From assembly GCA_964642165.1 (NCBI GenBank), contig CAZXOC010000367.1, forward strand, positions 1 to 6,399: a DNA stretch of 6,399 bases. The letters are read 5' to 3'. Of the stretch, positions 1-6,203 are shown in pieces (the stretch's first letter is position 1; every line of letters starts with the position of its first letter). A model generated the notes under the pieces. It saw only the letters and a list, made by a program, of their open reading frames with translations. It did no database searches and was not told the DNA's origin. Source of the DNA: CAYRVX01 sp964642165. GTDB taxonomy: Bacteria > Planctomycetota > Phycisphaerae > SM23-33. Made by a program: the position numbers and the translations under genes.

Positions 1-780
1 CCGTTCGTCGACCGGCTGATGGAGATGAGCAGCCAGGTGCCCGAGGAGCTGTCGGTCAAGATCCGCCTGTGCGACACGATGGGCTTCGGCATTCCGTTCG
101 CCGGCGCCGCGCTGCCGCGGAGCATTCCCAAGCTGATCTACAAGCTCAACCGCGAGTGCGGCGTGCCGAGCGACCGGCTCGAGTGGCACGGCCACAACGA
201 CTTCCACAAGGTGCTCGCCAACGCCACGACGGCGTGGCTCTACGGCTGTAACTTCGTCAACACGACGCTGTTCGGCTTCGGCGAGCGGACGGGCAACCCG
301 CCGCTGGAGGGCGCGATCTTCGACTACGTCGCGCTCAAGGGCGACCTGTGCGGGGTCGACACGACCGCCATCACCGAGCTGGCCGACTACATGCGATCGA
401 TCGGCCTGCCGATCCCCACCAACTACCCCTTCGCCGGGCGGGCGTTCAACACCACCCGCGCGGGCATCCACGCCGGCGGGATGCGCCAGGACGAGCGGAT
501 CTACAACATCTTCGACACCGAGAAGCTCCTCGGGCGCCCGCCTCGCGTGGCCATCACCGACAAAAGCGGCACGGACGGCGTCGCCCACTGGGTGAACGAG
601 CTGTTCGGCCTCAAGGGCACCGACCGCATCAGCAAGATCAAGGTGGCCCGGCTGGCGCGGTGGGTGATGGACCAGTACGAGGTCGACGGGCGCCTGACCG
701 CCATCAGCGACCAGGAGCTGGAGCAACAGACGAAGGAACTCCTGCCGGACTTCTGGGAGAAGTACAAGGGCGGCGCGTGA
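1..780 (+). CDS. HMGL-family acyl-CoA condensing enzyme, homocitrate/isopropylmalate/Re-citrate synthase-like (5' end missing)
   Basis: The frame is open from base 1, so the gene starts outside the window; 259 C-terminal residues are visible. Members of this TIM-barrel family join acetyl-CoA to a 2-oxoacid in the cytoplasm (homocitrate, 2-isopropylmalate, citramalate or Re-citrate synthases). Numbering from the window edge, DTMG at 25-28 and the metal-binding HGHND at 63-67 mark the second half of the barrel, followed by the conserved GERTGN (94-99) and AGIHAGG (154-160). The protein ends about 100 residues after AGIHAGG, which leaves no room for the full allosteric LeuA C-terminal domain of classical leucine-pathway enzymes. 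The WHGHNDFHK and ITDKSG wording resembles proteins annotated as homocitrate or Re-citrate synthase-like; that narrower call is from memory. The sulfatase start lies 16 bp after the stop, so co-transcription is likely. Family assignment is firm; substrate is open. Confidence 0.88.
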   Translation, partial: PFVDRLMEMSSQVPEELSVKIRLCDTMGFGIPFAGAALPRSIPKLIYKLNRECGVPSDRLEWHGHNDFHKVLANATTAWLYGCNFVNTTLFGFGERTGNPPLEGAIFDYVALKGDLCGVDTTAITELADYMRSIGLPIPTNYPFAGRAFNTTRAGIHAGGMRQDERIYNIFDTEKLLGRPPRVAITDKSGTDGVAHWVNELFGLKGTDRISKIKVARLARWVMDQYEVDGRLTAISDQELEQQTKELLPDFWEKYKGGA

Positions 781-788
781 GAAGGGGG
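781..788 (+). promoter_or_regulatory. Ribosome binding site of the sulfatase gene
   Basis: The purine run GAAGGGGG begins immediately after the stop codon of the upstream gene and ends 8 bases before the ATG at 797. It supports this start and indicates that ribosomes are re-recruited within a shared transcript. Confidence 0.55.
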
Positions 789-796
789 CCCGCCGA

Positions 797-2209
797 ATGC
801 CCGACGAGCGCCCGAACATCCTCTGGATCTGCACCGACCAGCAGCGCTGGGACACGGTCGGCGCGCTCGGCAACGAGCACATCCGCACGCCCAACCTCGA
901 CCGGCTGTGCGACGAGGGCGTCGCGTTCACGCGGTGCTACTCGCAGAGCCCGATCTGCACGCCCAGCCGGGCCGGCTTCCTGACCGGCTGCTACCCCAGC
1001 ACCCTCCACGTCAACCGCAACGGCAACGACTTCTTCCCGTGTCCGGAGCGGCTGATCACGCGGCGCCTGGCCGACGCCGGCTACGACGGCGGGCTGTCCG
1101 GCAAGCTGCACCTCGCCGCCGCCAACCGGCGCGTCGAGCCGCGCTTCGGCGACGGCTACCGCTTCTATCGCTGGAGCCACCATCCCTACCCGGAGGACTT
1201 CTGGCCGAACGAGCACCACGCCTACCAGCAGTGGCTTGCCGAGCAGGGCGTGGACTGGTCGGAGGCGTACGGCCCGCGGGAGGGCATCGTCGCCCGCGGC
1301 GTGCCCGCCAAGTACCACCAGACCACCTGGTGCGCCGACGAGGCCATCGCCTTCCTCTCCGAGCGGCGCGCCGGGCCCTGGCTGATGAGCGTCAACCCCT
1401 TCGACCCGCACCCGCCGTTCGACCCGCCGCCGGAGTACATGGCCCGAATGGACGCCGCGGCCATGCCCCTGCCCCTCTTCCGCCCGGAGGAGATGAAAAC
1501 GCAGCTCGCCTTCGCCGGCGTCGACCACCAGACCCGCCGGCCGCAAAGCCCCCACGACTACGACGCCCGCCGCATGGTGGCCGCCTACTACGCCCAGATC
1601 GAGCTCATCGACGACCAGGTCGGGCGCATGGTCGAGGCCCTCGAGTCGACGGGCCAGCGCGAGAGCACGATCGTCCTGTTCATGAGCGATCACGGCGACA
1701 TGCTCGGCGACCACGCGCTGCTCCAGAAGGGCTGCCGGTTCTACGAGGGCGCCGTCCGCGTGCCGCTGATCGTCTCCTGGCCGGGGCACGTCCGGGCCGG
1801 CCTGCGGAGCGACGCGCTGGTCGAGCTGACGGACGTGCCGGTCACGCTCATGGAGGCGACCGGCCTGGACGTGCCCGAGGACGTGGAGGGAAGGAACCTG
1901 CTGCCGATCCTGATCGGCCGGGCCGACCCGCATGCCTTCCGCGACTTCGTCCGCAGCGAGTACCACGACGCGCTGCCGATGGCAGACGCCAGCCACGCCA
2001 ACATGATCCGCGACGGCCGCCACAAGCTCGTCCTCTACCACGGGCACGAGGTCGGCGAGCTGTACGACCTGCACGAGGACCCGCAGGAGTTCCACAACCT
2101 ATGGGACGACCCGGCGCATCGCGACGTGCGCTCGGAGCTGACGCGGCGCATCTTCGACGCGGTCATGCTCGCCACCGATCCGGGGCAGCGGCGCGTCGGC
2201 AACTACTGA
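797..2209 (+). CDS. Type I (formylglycine-dependent) sulfatase, predicted cytoplasmic
   Basis: A 470-residue, full-length sulfatase of the alkaline-phosphatase superfamily, expected to hydrolyse sulfate esters. The N-terminal strand NILWICTDQQR (7-17) carries metal ligand D14; the DQ variant in place of DD is also known from choline-sulfatase and phosphonate-monoester-hydrolase-like members. C54-T-P-S-R58 is the complete CxPSR motif in which Cys is oxidised to formylglycine, so a maturation enzyme (FGE or anSME) is needed elsewhere in the genome. The second signature, GYDGGLSGKLH, ends with K103 and H105. NPFDPHPP (200-207) carries a conserved His, and SDHGDMLGDH (297-306) supplies D298 and H299. 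K311 precedes the FYEGAVRVPLIVSWPG block. There is no signal peptide, Tat motif or lipobox at the N-terminus, whereas many planctomycete sulfatases are exported. A phosphonate- or phosphodiester-hydrolase activity cannot be excluded. It lies in a likely operon between a condensing enzyme and a secreted beta-helix protein. Confidence 0.95.
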   Translation: MPDERPNILWICTDQQRWDTVGALGNEHIRTPNLDRLCDEGVAFTRCYSQSPICTPSRAGFLTGCYPSTLHVNRNGNDFFPCPERLITRRLADAGYDGGLSGKLHLAAANRRVEPRFGDGYRFYRWSHHPYPEDFWPNEHHAYQQWLAEQGVDWSEAYGPREGIVARGVPAKYHQTTWCADEAIAFLSERRAGPWLMSVNPFDPHPPFDPPPEYMARMDAAAMPLPLFRPEEMKTQLAFAGVDHQTRRPQSPHDYDARRMVAAYYAQIELIDDQVGRMVEALESTGQRESTIVLFMSDHGDMLGDHALLQKGCRFYEGAVRVPLIVSWPGHVRAGLRSDALVELTDVPVTLMEATGLDVPEDVEGRNLLPILIGRADPHAFRDFVRSEYHDALPMADASHANMIRDGRHKLVLYHGHEVGELYDLHEDPQEFHNLWDDPAHRDVRSELTRRIFDAVMLATDPGQRRVGNY

Positions 2210-2221
2210 TCGATCATCCGG

Positions 2222-2228
2222 AAGGAGG
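2222..2228 (+). promoter_or_regulatory. Strong Shine-Dalgarno site of the beta-helix gene
   Basis: AAGGAGG matches the anti-Shine-Dalgarno core exactly and sits 6 bases before the ATG at 2235. It fixes the start, and thereby the signal peptide, of the beta-helix protein, and is the best ribosome binding site in the window. Confidence 0.8.
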
Positions 2229-2234
2229 CACGTC

Positions 2235-3476
2235 ATGAGAATTGCAAGCCGACTGTGCGCCCTGGCGGCCCTGGCCGCCGGCGCCGTACTGGTGGTTTCC
2301 CGCTGCGGCTGGCTTGGCGCCGCCGCGCCCGTGGCCGCGAAGGACGCGTCGCCGACGGTCATCGACGCGTCGAGGTATTCCAATCTCCAGGCGGCGCTCG
2401 ACGCCGTGCCAGCGGGCGGCGGGCTCGTCCGCCTGCCGCCGGGGCGGTTCGAGCTGACGCGGCCGCTGGTCCTCACGCGCGGCGAGGTGCGCATCGAGGG
2501 CGCCGGGGCCGCCACGCACCTGGTCAACCGCAACCAGGACGGCGAGCCGGCGCTGGTCCTCCGCCCGCCGGAGTCGCCGAAGAAGCGCGGGGCCAGGATC
2601 TGGCGCGTGCAGTTGGCCGACATCCGCATCAGCGGCAACCCCAAGAGCGGCGACGGCGTGCTGGCGGAGGGCGTCAACGAATTGTACGTTCACGGCCTGA
2701 GCGTCGACCACAACGGCGGGCACGGCATCCGTCTCGTGGACTGCTACGAGGACCCGCGCGTCTGCGACTCGATCCTTACCTACAACGGCGGGGCGGGGCT
2801 TCACATCCTTCGCGGGCACGACATCGTCGTCTGCGGCAACCAGTTCGAGGAGAACCTCGACGCCCTGCGCTGCATCGACAGCTTCAACCTGTGCATGAAC
2901 GGCAACAACCTGGACGACCACCTCCGCCACGGCGTGGTCATCGAGAACACCTACGGCTCGGTGGTGGCGGGCAACATGATCGAAGAGTGCCGCGGGACCG
3001 CCGTCATCATGGACCGCGACTGCTACGGCAACACCGTCAGCGCCAACGTGATCGCCCACAACGCGGGCGGGGGCGTGGACCTGCGCGACGCCTGGGGCTG
3101 CGCCGTGTCGGCCAACACCTTCACCATGTCGGCGAAGCTCGGCGTGCGCGTCGGTCCGGCCAGCGGGCGCATTACCATCACCGGCAACAGCTTCTCCAAC
3201 GCGTGGATCGGCGGCAAGACGAGGCGCGACGACGCGGCGACCGGCGTGCTGCTGGAAGGCACGTCGGACGTGGCGATCACGGGAAACGCCTTCACCGGCC
3301 TCCAGGGCGCGGGCGTGGTGGCCCGCGGCACGTGCGGGCGCGTGGCGGTGACGGGCAACGTGCTGGGCGACCTGCACGTCGCGTCGAAGGGCGATCGGAT
3401 CTCGCTGCCCGCGCTCGACCTCGGCGCCGCCAAGGGACGGGTGGTCGGTTCCAACGCGGTGGAAGGAGCGCCTTGA
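2235..3476 (+). CDS. Secreted right-handed parallel beta-helix repeat protein
   Basis: A 413-residue protein with an N-terminal export signal: basic MRIASR, a hydrophobic stretch at about 8-22, and a possible cleavage after APVAA (31-35). C24 lacks a proper lipobox, so a lipoprotein is unlikely. Residues 48-110 resemble the entry module of pectate-lyase/NosD-type helices (SNLQAALDAVPAGGG, then LPPGRFEL and IEGAG). The body holds eight Asn-ladder coils, each with [GA]N-x-[IFL]: Asn at 202, 224, 247, 271, 294, 318, 351 and 375. Spacing is 22-24 residues except for one 33-residue coil, which implies an inserted loop rich in charged residues near 325-336. Such proteins often bind or cleave polysaccharides; no catalytic triad can be assigned confidently, so enzyme versus binding role is open. 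The gene starts 25 bp after the sulfatase stop. Its own stop codon lies inside the arm of a strong hairpin. Confidence 0.88.
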   Translation: MRIASRLCALAALAAGAVLVVSRCGWLGAAAPVAAKDASPTVIDASRYSNLQAALDAVPAGGGLVRLPPGRFELTRPLVLTRGEVRIEGAGAATHLVNRNQDGEPALVLRPPESPKKRGARIWRVQLADIRISGNPKSGDGVLAEGVNELYVHGLSVDHNGGHGIRLVDCYEDPRVCDSILTYNGGAGLHILRGHDIVVCGNQFEENLDALRCIDSFNLCMNGNNLDDHLRHGVVIENTYGSVVAGNMIEECRGTAVIMDRDCYGNTVSANVIAHNAGGGVDLRDAWGCAVSANTFTMSAKLGVRVGPASGRITITGNSFSNAWIGGKTRRDDAATGVLLEGTSDVAITGNAFTGLQGAGVVARGTCGRVAVTGNVLGDLHVASKGDRISLPALDLGAAKGRVVGSNAVEGAP

Positions 3477-3508
3477 TCGGATGCCCTTGGGGGCATCCGA
3501 TCAAGGCG
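3469..3508 (+). terminator. 18-bp perfect inverted repeat overlapping the end of the beta-helix gene
   Basis: Arms 3469-3486 and 3491-3508 are exact reverse complements around the 4-base loop TTGG. The TGA stop at 3474-3476 is inside the left arm. The hairpin is followed by GATCGTTTAG, which has a short T run but not a classical U-tract; on the other strand it runs into CTCCTTCC. The likely role is transcription termination or 3'-end protection for the plus-strand operon, possibly in both directions. A dispersed palindromic repeat element is an alternative. Confidence 0.7.
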
Positions 3509-3520
3509 GATCGTTTAGCG

Positions 3521-3536
3521 GCGGCGCTTGCGCCGC
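3521..3536. repeat. Small GC hairpin in the convergent gap
   Basis: GCGGCGC and GCGCCGC flank TT, so six or seven pairs can form with a tight loop. It lies between the two longer inverted repeats. In such GC-rich sequence a stem this short could arise by chance, and no T-run follows it. Confidence 0.3.
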
Positions 3537-3561
3537 GCGTTCGGCGGCGGCGGGAATAATG

Positions 3562-3595
3562 ACGGGCGTGCGGTCCGGCAGGACCGCACGCCCGT
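3562..3595 (-). terminator. 15-bp perfect inverted repeat in the convergent gap
   Basis: Arms 3562-3576 and 3581-3595 pair perfectly around a 4-base loop (GGCA on the plus strand). Read on the minus strand, the stem is followed by CATTATTCCC, the only A/T-rich patch nearby. This favours a second, backup terminator for the minus-strand oxidoreductase gene, though it could act on both strands. Confidence 0.55.
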
Positions 3596-3612
3596 TCACA
3601 TGTGCAGCGAAA

Positions 3613-3641
3613 CCGCCTCGGCGCCTTCGGCGCCGGGGCGG
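3613..3641 (-). terminator. Hairpin just downstream of the oxidoreductase stop codon
   Basis: Arms 3613-3625 and 3629-3641 form a 13-position GC-rich stem around a 3-base loop with one imperfect pair (T3618 opposite G3636, a C-A mismatch in minus-strand RNA). The stem begins 9 bases beyond the TGA at 3651-3653. On the minus strand it is followed directly by TTTCGCTGC. This fits a short-tailed intrinsic terminator for the minus-strand gene. Confidence 0.55.
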
Positions 3642-3650
3642 GCAGGCGCG

Positions 3651-5114
3651 TCATACGTTCTGCACGTCGGGGATCTCGAAGCCCTTGCGGTCGGGGTCGC
3701 GCACGAGCTTGTTGGCCTCGTCGGCGTGGTCGCCGACGAACCGCTCGGTCTTCGGGTCGAACGTCAGCCACGGGCCGACGATGTAGTGCTCCTTGTTCTC
3801 CGGGATGCCCACGCCGTCGCGCATCATGGTGTGCAGCCGCATGAAGTGCTCGTAGGCGTCCTTGTTGTCGCCGAACTTCCCGGCCTTGGCGTTGAAGGGG
3901 ACCTTCTTGCCCAGCCGGTAGGAGTTGTTCATGAGGTGCCCGACCACGCAGGAGTAGTGGGCCTCCAGCATGTTGCCGTTGATCATCTTCTGGTCGCCCG
4001 CGCGGCAGGCGGCGACGAAGCTGCCGAACGTCCCGCCGTCGGTGATCTTGGCGTCGGGGTAGTTGACCTTCTCGGCCTTCTTGCCCCCGGCCGGATGGTA
4101 CCGCCCGCCGGCGTCCATCCACCCGCCGTCCTCGAAGTAGAACTCGTTCTGGACCTCACGCTTGTAGCCCTTGTAGTTCACGTTGCGGACGTTGAAGAAG
4201 ACGTACTGCCCGCCGGGGTACTCGCAGAGCCCGAACATGGTGTTGGGCGTCTCGCCCTGGTCGTTCCACTTGAATCGCCCGCCGAGGGCCATCGCGCGGA
4301 TCGGGTGCTTCAGTTCCTTGTTCAGCGCCCACTGGGCCACGTCCAACTGGTGGGTGCCCTGGTTGTTCAGGTCGCCGTTGCCGCTCTTCCAGAACCAGTG
4401 CCAGTCGTAGTGCACGTAGTTGGCGTGGTACTTGTCGATGACGGCCGGACCACGCCACAGGTCCCAGTCCAGGTGGCTCGGCGGGTCGCCGATCTTCTCG
4501 AAGCCGATGCTGCCCCGCGGCTTGCAGCAGTAGCCGTACGAGATCTTCAGCTTGCCGAACTGGCCATCCTGGATGGCCTTGACCTGGCGGGCGCGCCCGC
4601 CATTGCTGCGCTGCTGCGTGCCGTGCTGGATGATCACGCCGTACTTCTTGAAGGCCTCGGCGGCGACGCGGCCCTCGTAGATGTCGTGGCTGGCGGGCTT
4701 CTCGACGTAGCAGTGCTTGTGCGCCTGGGCCGCCCAGATCGCCATCAGCGAGTGCCAGTGGTTCGGCGTCGCCACGCTGATGGCGTCGAGGTTCTTGTCC
4801 TCCAGCGCCTTGCGGACGTCCGTCAGGCCCTTGACCTCGTAGCCCTTGGCCCGTTTGCTGTAGCCCGATACCGCCCGGGCCAGCACCTTCTTGTCCGGGT
4901 CCACCACGTACGCCAGCTCGACGTCCTTCATCTTCACGAAGGAGTCCGCGTGGTTGTTGCCACGCCCCTTCAGGCCGCACACCGCGATCCGGAAGCGGTT
5001 GTTCGCCCCCACGATCATCTCGCCGGCCCGGGCACCGGAGATCCGGACGGTTGCGGCCGCCCCGGCCACGCCCATCGCGCCCTTCAGGAAGTTTCGCCGA
5101 TTCATCCTGCCCAT
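3651..5114 (-). CDS. Tat-exported Gfo/Idh/MocA-family oxidoreductase
   Basis: A 487-residue protein of the NAD(P)-dependent sugar oxidoreductase superfamily. The N-terminus has a twin-arginine signal, N-R6-R7-N-F-L-K followed by a small hydrophobic stretch and GARAGE (27-32), so folded export with bound cofactor is predicted. The Rossmann half starts at FRIAVCGLKGRG (41-52), with VVDPD at 70-74 and ATPNHWH at 115-121. The family's catalytic lysine motif is E138-K139-P140. In the C-terminal domain GTHQLDVAQW (253-262) supplies H255 and D258, the G-x-H-x-x-D arrangement usual in the family. Known members oxidise or interconvert sugars, inositols and derivatives, and some cleave glycosides by an NAD-dependent oxidation-elimination route; the substrate here cannot be read. 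The first ATG is preferred over Met4 because GAGGAG sits 6 bases upstream. The gene lies downstream of an isomerase/epimerase-like gene with the same type of signal, suggesting a joint extracytoplasmic pathway. Confidence 0.93.
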   Translation of the reverse strand: MGRMNRRNFLKGAMGVAGAAATVRISGARAGEMIVGANNRFRIAVCGLKGRGNNHADSFVKMKDVELAYVVDPDKKVLARAVSGYSKRAKGYEVKGLTDVRKALEDKNLDAISVATPNHWHSLMAIWAAQAHKHCYVEKPASHDIYEGRVAAEAFKKYGVIIQHGTQQRSNGGRARQVKAIQDGQFGKLKISYGYCCKPRGSIGFEKIGDPPSHLDWDLWRGPAVIDKYHANYVHYDWHWFWKSGNGDLNNQGTHQLDVAQWALNKELKHPIRAMALGGRFKWNDQGETPNTMFGLCEYPGGQYVFFNVRNVNYKGYKREVQNEFYFEDGGWMDAGGRYHPAGGKKAEKVNYPDAKITDGGTFGSFVAACRAGDQKMINGNMLEAHYSCVVGHLMNNSYRLGKKVPFNAKAGKFGDNKDAYEHFMRLHTMMRDGVGIPENKEHYIVGPWLTFDPKTERFVGDHADEANKLVRDPDRKGFEIPDVQNV

Positions 5115-5120
5115 GTCTGT

Positions 5121-5126
5121 CTCCTC
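5121..5126 (-). promoter_or_regulatory. Ribosome binding site deciding the oxidoreductase start
   Basis: On the minus strand GAGGAG lies 6 bases before the ATG at 5114-5112 and 15 bases before the alternative ATG (Met4). The spacing favours the first ATG. The stretch GAGGAGACA is identical to the leader of the upstream isomerase gene. Confidence 0.7.
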
Positions 5127-5208
5127 TGCTGCATGTTCGTCCTGGCGGTTCTCGGGGGCGCATCGGCCGGCGGGGTTCGCCGGGCGCGCCGAACCGTAGT
5201 GAATGTCT

Positions 5209-5237
5209 CCTGTATCCTACAACCCCCGGCGCGTCAA
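5209..5237 (-). promoter_or_regulatory. Possible sigma70-type promoter upstream of the oxidoreductase
   Basis: On the minus strand TTGACG (5237-5232; five of six to the -35 consensus) is followed after 17 bases by TACAGG (5214-5209; three of six to the -10 consensus). The remaining gap to the start codon would give a leader of roughly 90 bases. The good -35 and spacing are offset by a poor -10, so the oxidoreductase may instead be transcribed only from the isomerase promoter. Confidence 0.25.
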
Positions 5238-5267
5238 GACGGACCGCCTTGCCGCCGGGTCCGGGGG
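5223..5267 (-). terminator. Weak hairpin after the isomerase stop codon
   Basis: CCCCCGG (5223-5229) can pair with CCGGGGG (5261-5267) across a 31-base loop, in which GGACC and GGTCC offer a competing pairing. On the minus strand the stem starts right at the stop codon and is followed by TTGTAGG. The long loop and lack of a U-tract make it a poor terminator; partial attenuation between the two minus-strand genes is possible. Confidence 0.2.
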
Positions 5268-6170
5268 CTACTGCGCCTTGGCGATCATCTGCTCGAACAG
5301 CTCGCGCTGGCGAGCCAGGGCGGCGACGTAGTCCTTCCGCTTCGCGCGTGCCTCCAGCAGGATCCACCCGTCGTAGTCCATCTGCGCGAACAGGCCGATC
5401 AACTCCTGCCAGGGGTATTTGTTGCGCGTCTCGTCGAACGCCCGCACGTGGACGGTCGCGCCGAAGCGGTCCTTGACCAGGTTGAAGTTGTGGGCGAGGC
5501 CCTTGCCCTTCAGATCCGCGGCGTTGCAGTTCCAGCAGACACCGACGCTCGGGTGCGTCGCGACGTCCATGATCTGCCTGATCGTCGGCAGCTCGGAGCA
5601 CTGCCCGTGGACCTCCAGGCGGATCTCTTGGCCGTATTCGGCGGCGAACTTGCCGACGACGTTGAGGCTCTTGCCGATCTGCTCGATCGTCTTCTCGCGC
5701 GGCACGTTCCTGGGGAGGTTGTTCGGGCGGACCTTCACGCCGCTTCCGCCGCAGTCGTGGCTGAGCTTCACGAACGCCTTGGTCGCCTCGATGGCCCGGG
5801 CGAGCCGCTGGGGGTCGGCGTGGTCGAAGCACTCGGCGCTGCCGATGCCCACGAGCACGGCCGGGCTGTCGGCGAAGCGCTTCTTGACCGTCGCGCGCTG
5901 CCGGGCGTTCAGGTTCCGCTCGACGCCGTGCTTGTGGGTCGTCCGCAGCTCAACGCCGAGGACCTTGCTTTTCTCGAGGTTGGCGATCAGCGTCGGCAGG
6001 TCCCAGTCCTTGGCCCAGAGGTACGTGACGAGACCGAACTTCATCTTCGCGCCTTTCCTGCGGGTCGGGCGACGGGCGGCAAGCGACTCGACGGTGCCGC
6101 TGGCCAGGCAGGCCGCCCCCGCAGCCAGCGATTGTCTCAGGAAGCCACGGCGGGTTCGGTACGTCCTCAT
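5268..6170 (-). CDS. Tat-exported sugar isomerase/epimerase-like TIM-barrel protein (xylose-isomerase/AP-endonuclease-2 fold)
   Basis: A 300-residue protein starting with a twin-arginine signal, T-R7-R8-G-F-L-R followed by SLAAGAACLASG. The barrel begins near MKFGLVTYLW (43-52). GVELRTTHKHG (72-82) supplies E74 and a His pair on an early strand. RLEVHGQC (184-191) gives E186 and H188; VGVCWNCNAAD (209-219) corresponds to the strand where relatives have a metal-binding Asp or His; HVRAFDE (241-247) and LLEARAK (271-277) give H241 and the C-terminal E273. These are positions where this fold binds a divalent metal for isomerisation or epimerisation of sugars. The Asn-rich WNCN is a variation that could weaken metal binding. 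Met43 is an internal alternative start, but it would discard the Tat signal, and a good ribosome binding site precedes the first ATG. The next gene on the strand is a Tat-exported oxidoreductase. Exact substrate unknown. Confidence 0.88.
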   Translation of the reverse strand: MRTYRTRRGFLRQSLAAGAACLASGTVESLAARRPTRRKGAKMKFGLVTYLWAKDWDLPTLIANLEKSKVLGVELRTTHKHGVERNLNARQRATVKKRFADSPAVLVGIGSAECFDHADPQRLARAIEATKAFVKLSHDCGGSGVKVRPNNLPRNVPREKTIEQIGKSLNVVGKFAAEYGQEIRLEVHGQCSELPTIRQIMDVATHPSVGVCWNCNAADLKGKGLAHNFNLVKDRFGATVHVRAFDETRNKYPWQELIGLFAQMDYDGWILLEARAKRKDYVAALARQRELFEQMIAKAQ

Positions 6171-6176
6171 GGGTGT

Positions 6177-6182
6177 CTCCTC
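6177..6182 (-). promoter_or_regulatory. Ribosome binding site of the isomerase gene
   Basis: GAGGAG on the minus strand lies 6 bases before the ATG at 6170-6168. It supports the start that includes the twin-arginine signal. Confidence 0.65.
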
Positions 6183-6203
6183 ATTCGGTTCCAGGATGCG
6201 GTC

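Noticed and set aside
704..2095. A 463-residue open frame antisense to the sulfatase.
   Set aside because: Same low-complexity V/A/R/G composition, no recognisable motif, and it crosses a well-supported gene and intergenic junction.
2207..2216. Ten-base palindrome TGATCGATCA at the sulfatase stop codon.
   Set aside because: Too short to be a convincing terminator or operator; it sits in a 25-bp gap in front of a strong ribosome binding site.
2214..3377. A 387-residue open frame antisense to the beta-helix gene.
   Set aside because: Its apparent repeats mirror the beta-helix coils on the other strand; rich in V, A, H and D, with no domain of its own.
5167..5183. Six-pair hairpin with GGGTT loop in the gap between the minus-strand genes.
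   Set aside because: Short stem of a kind expected by chance in GC-rich sequence, with no T-run and no link to a start or stop.
4156..5832. A 558-residue minus-strand frame overlapping both the isomerase and oxidoreductase genes.
   Set aside because: It is an Arg/Gly/Pro-rich frame shift of the two true genes, which have full motifs in their own frames.
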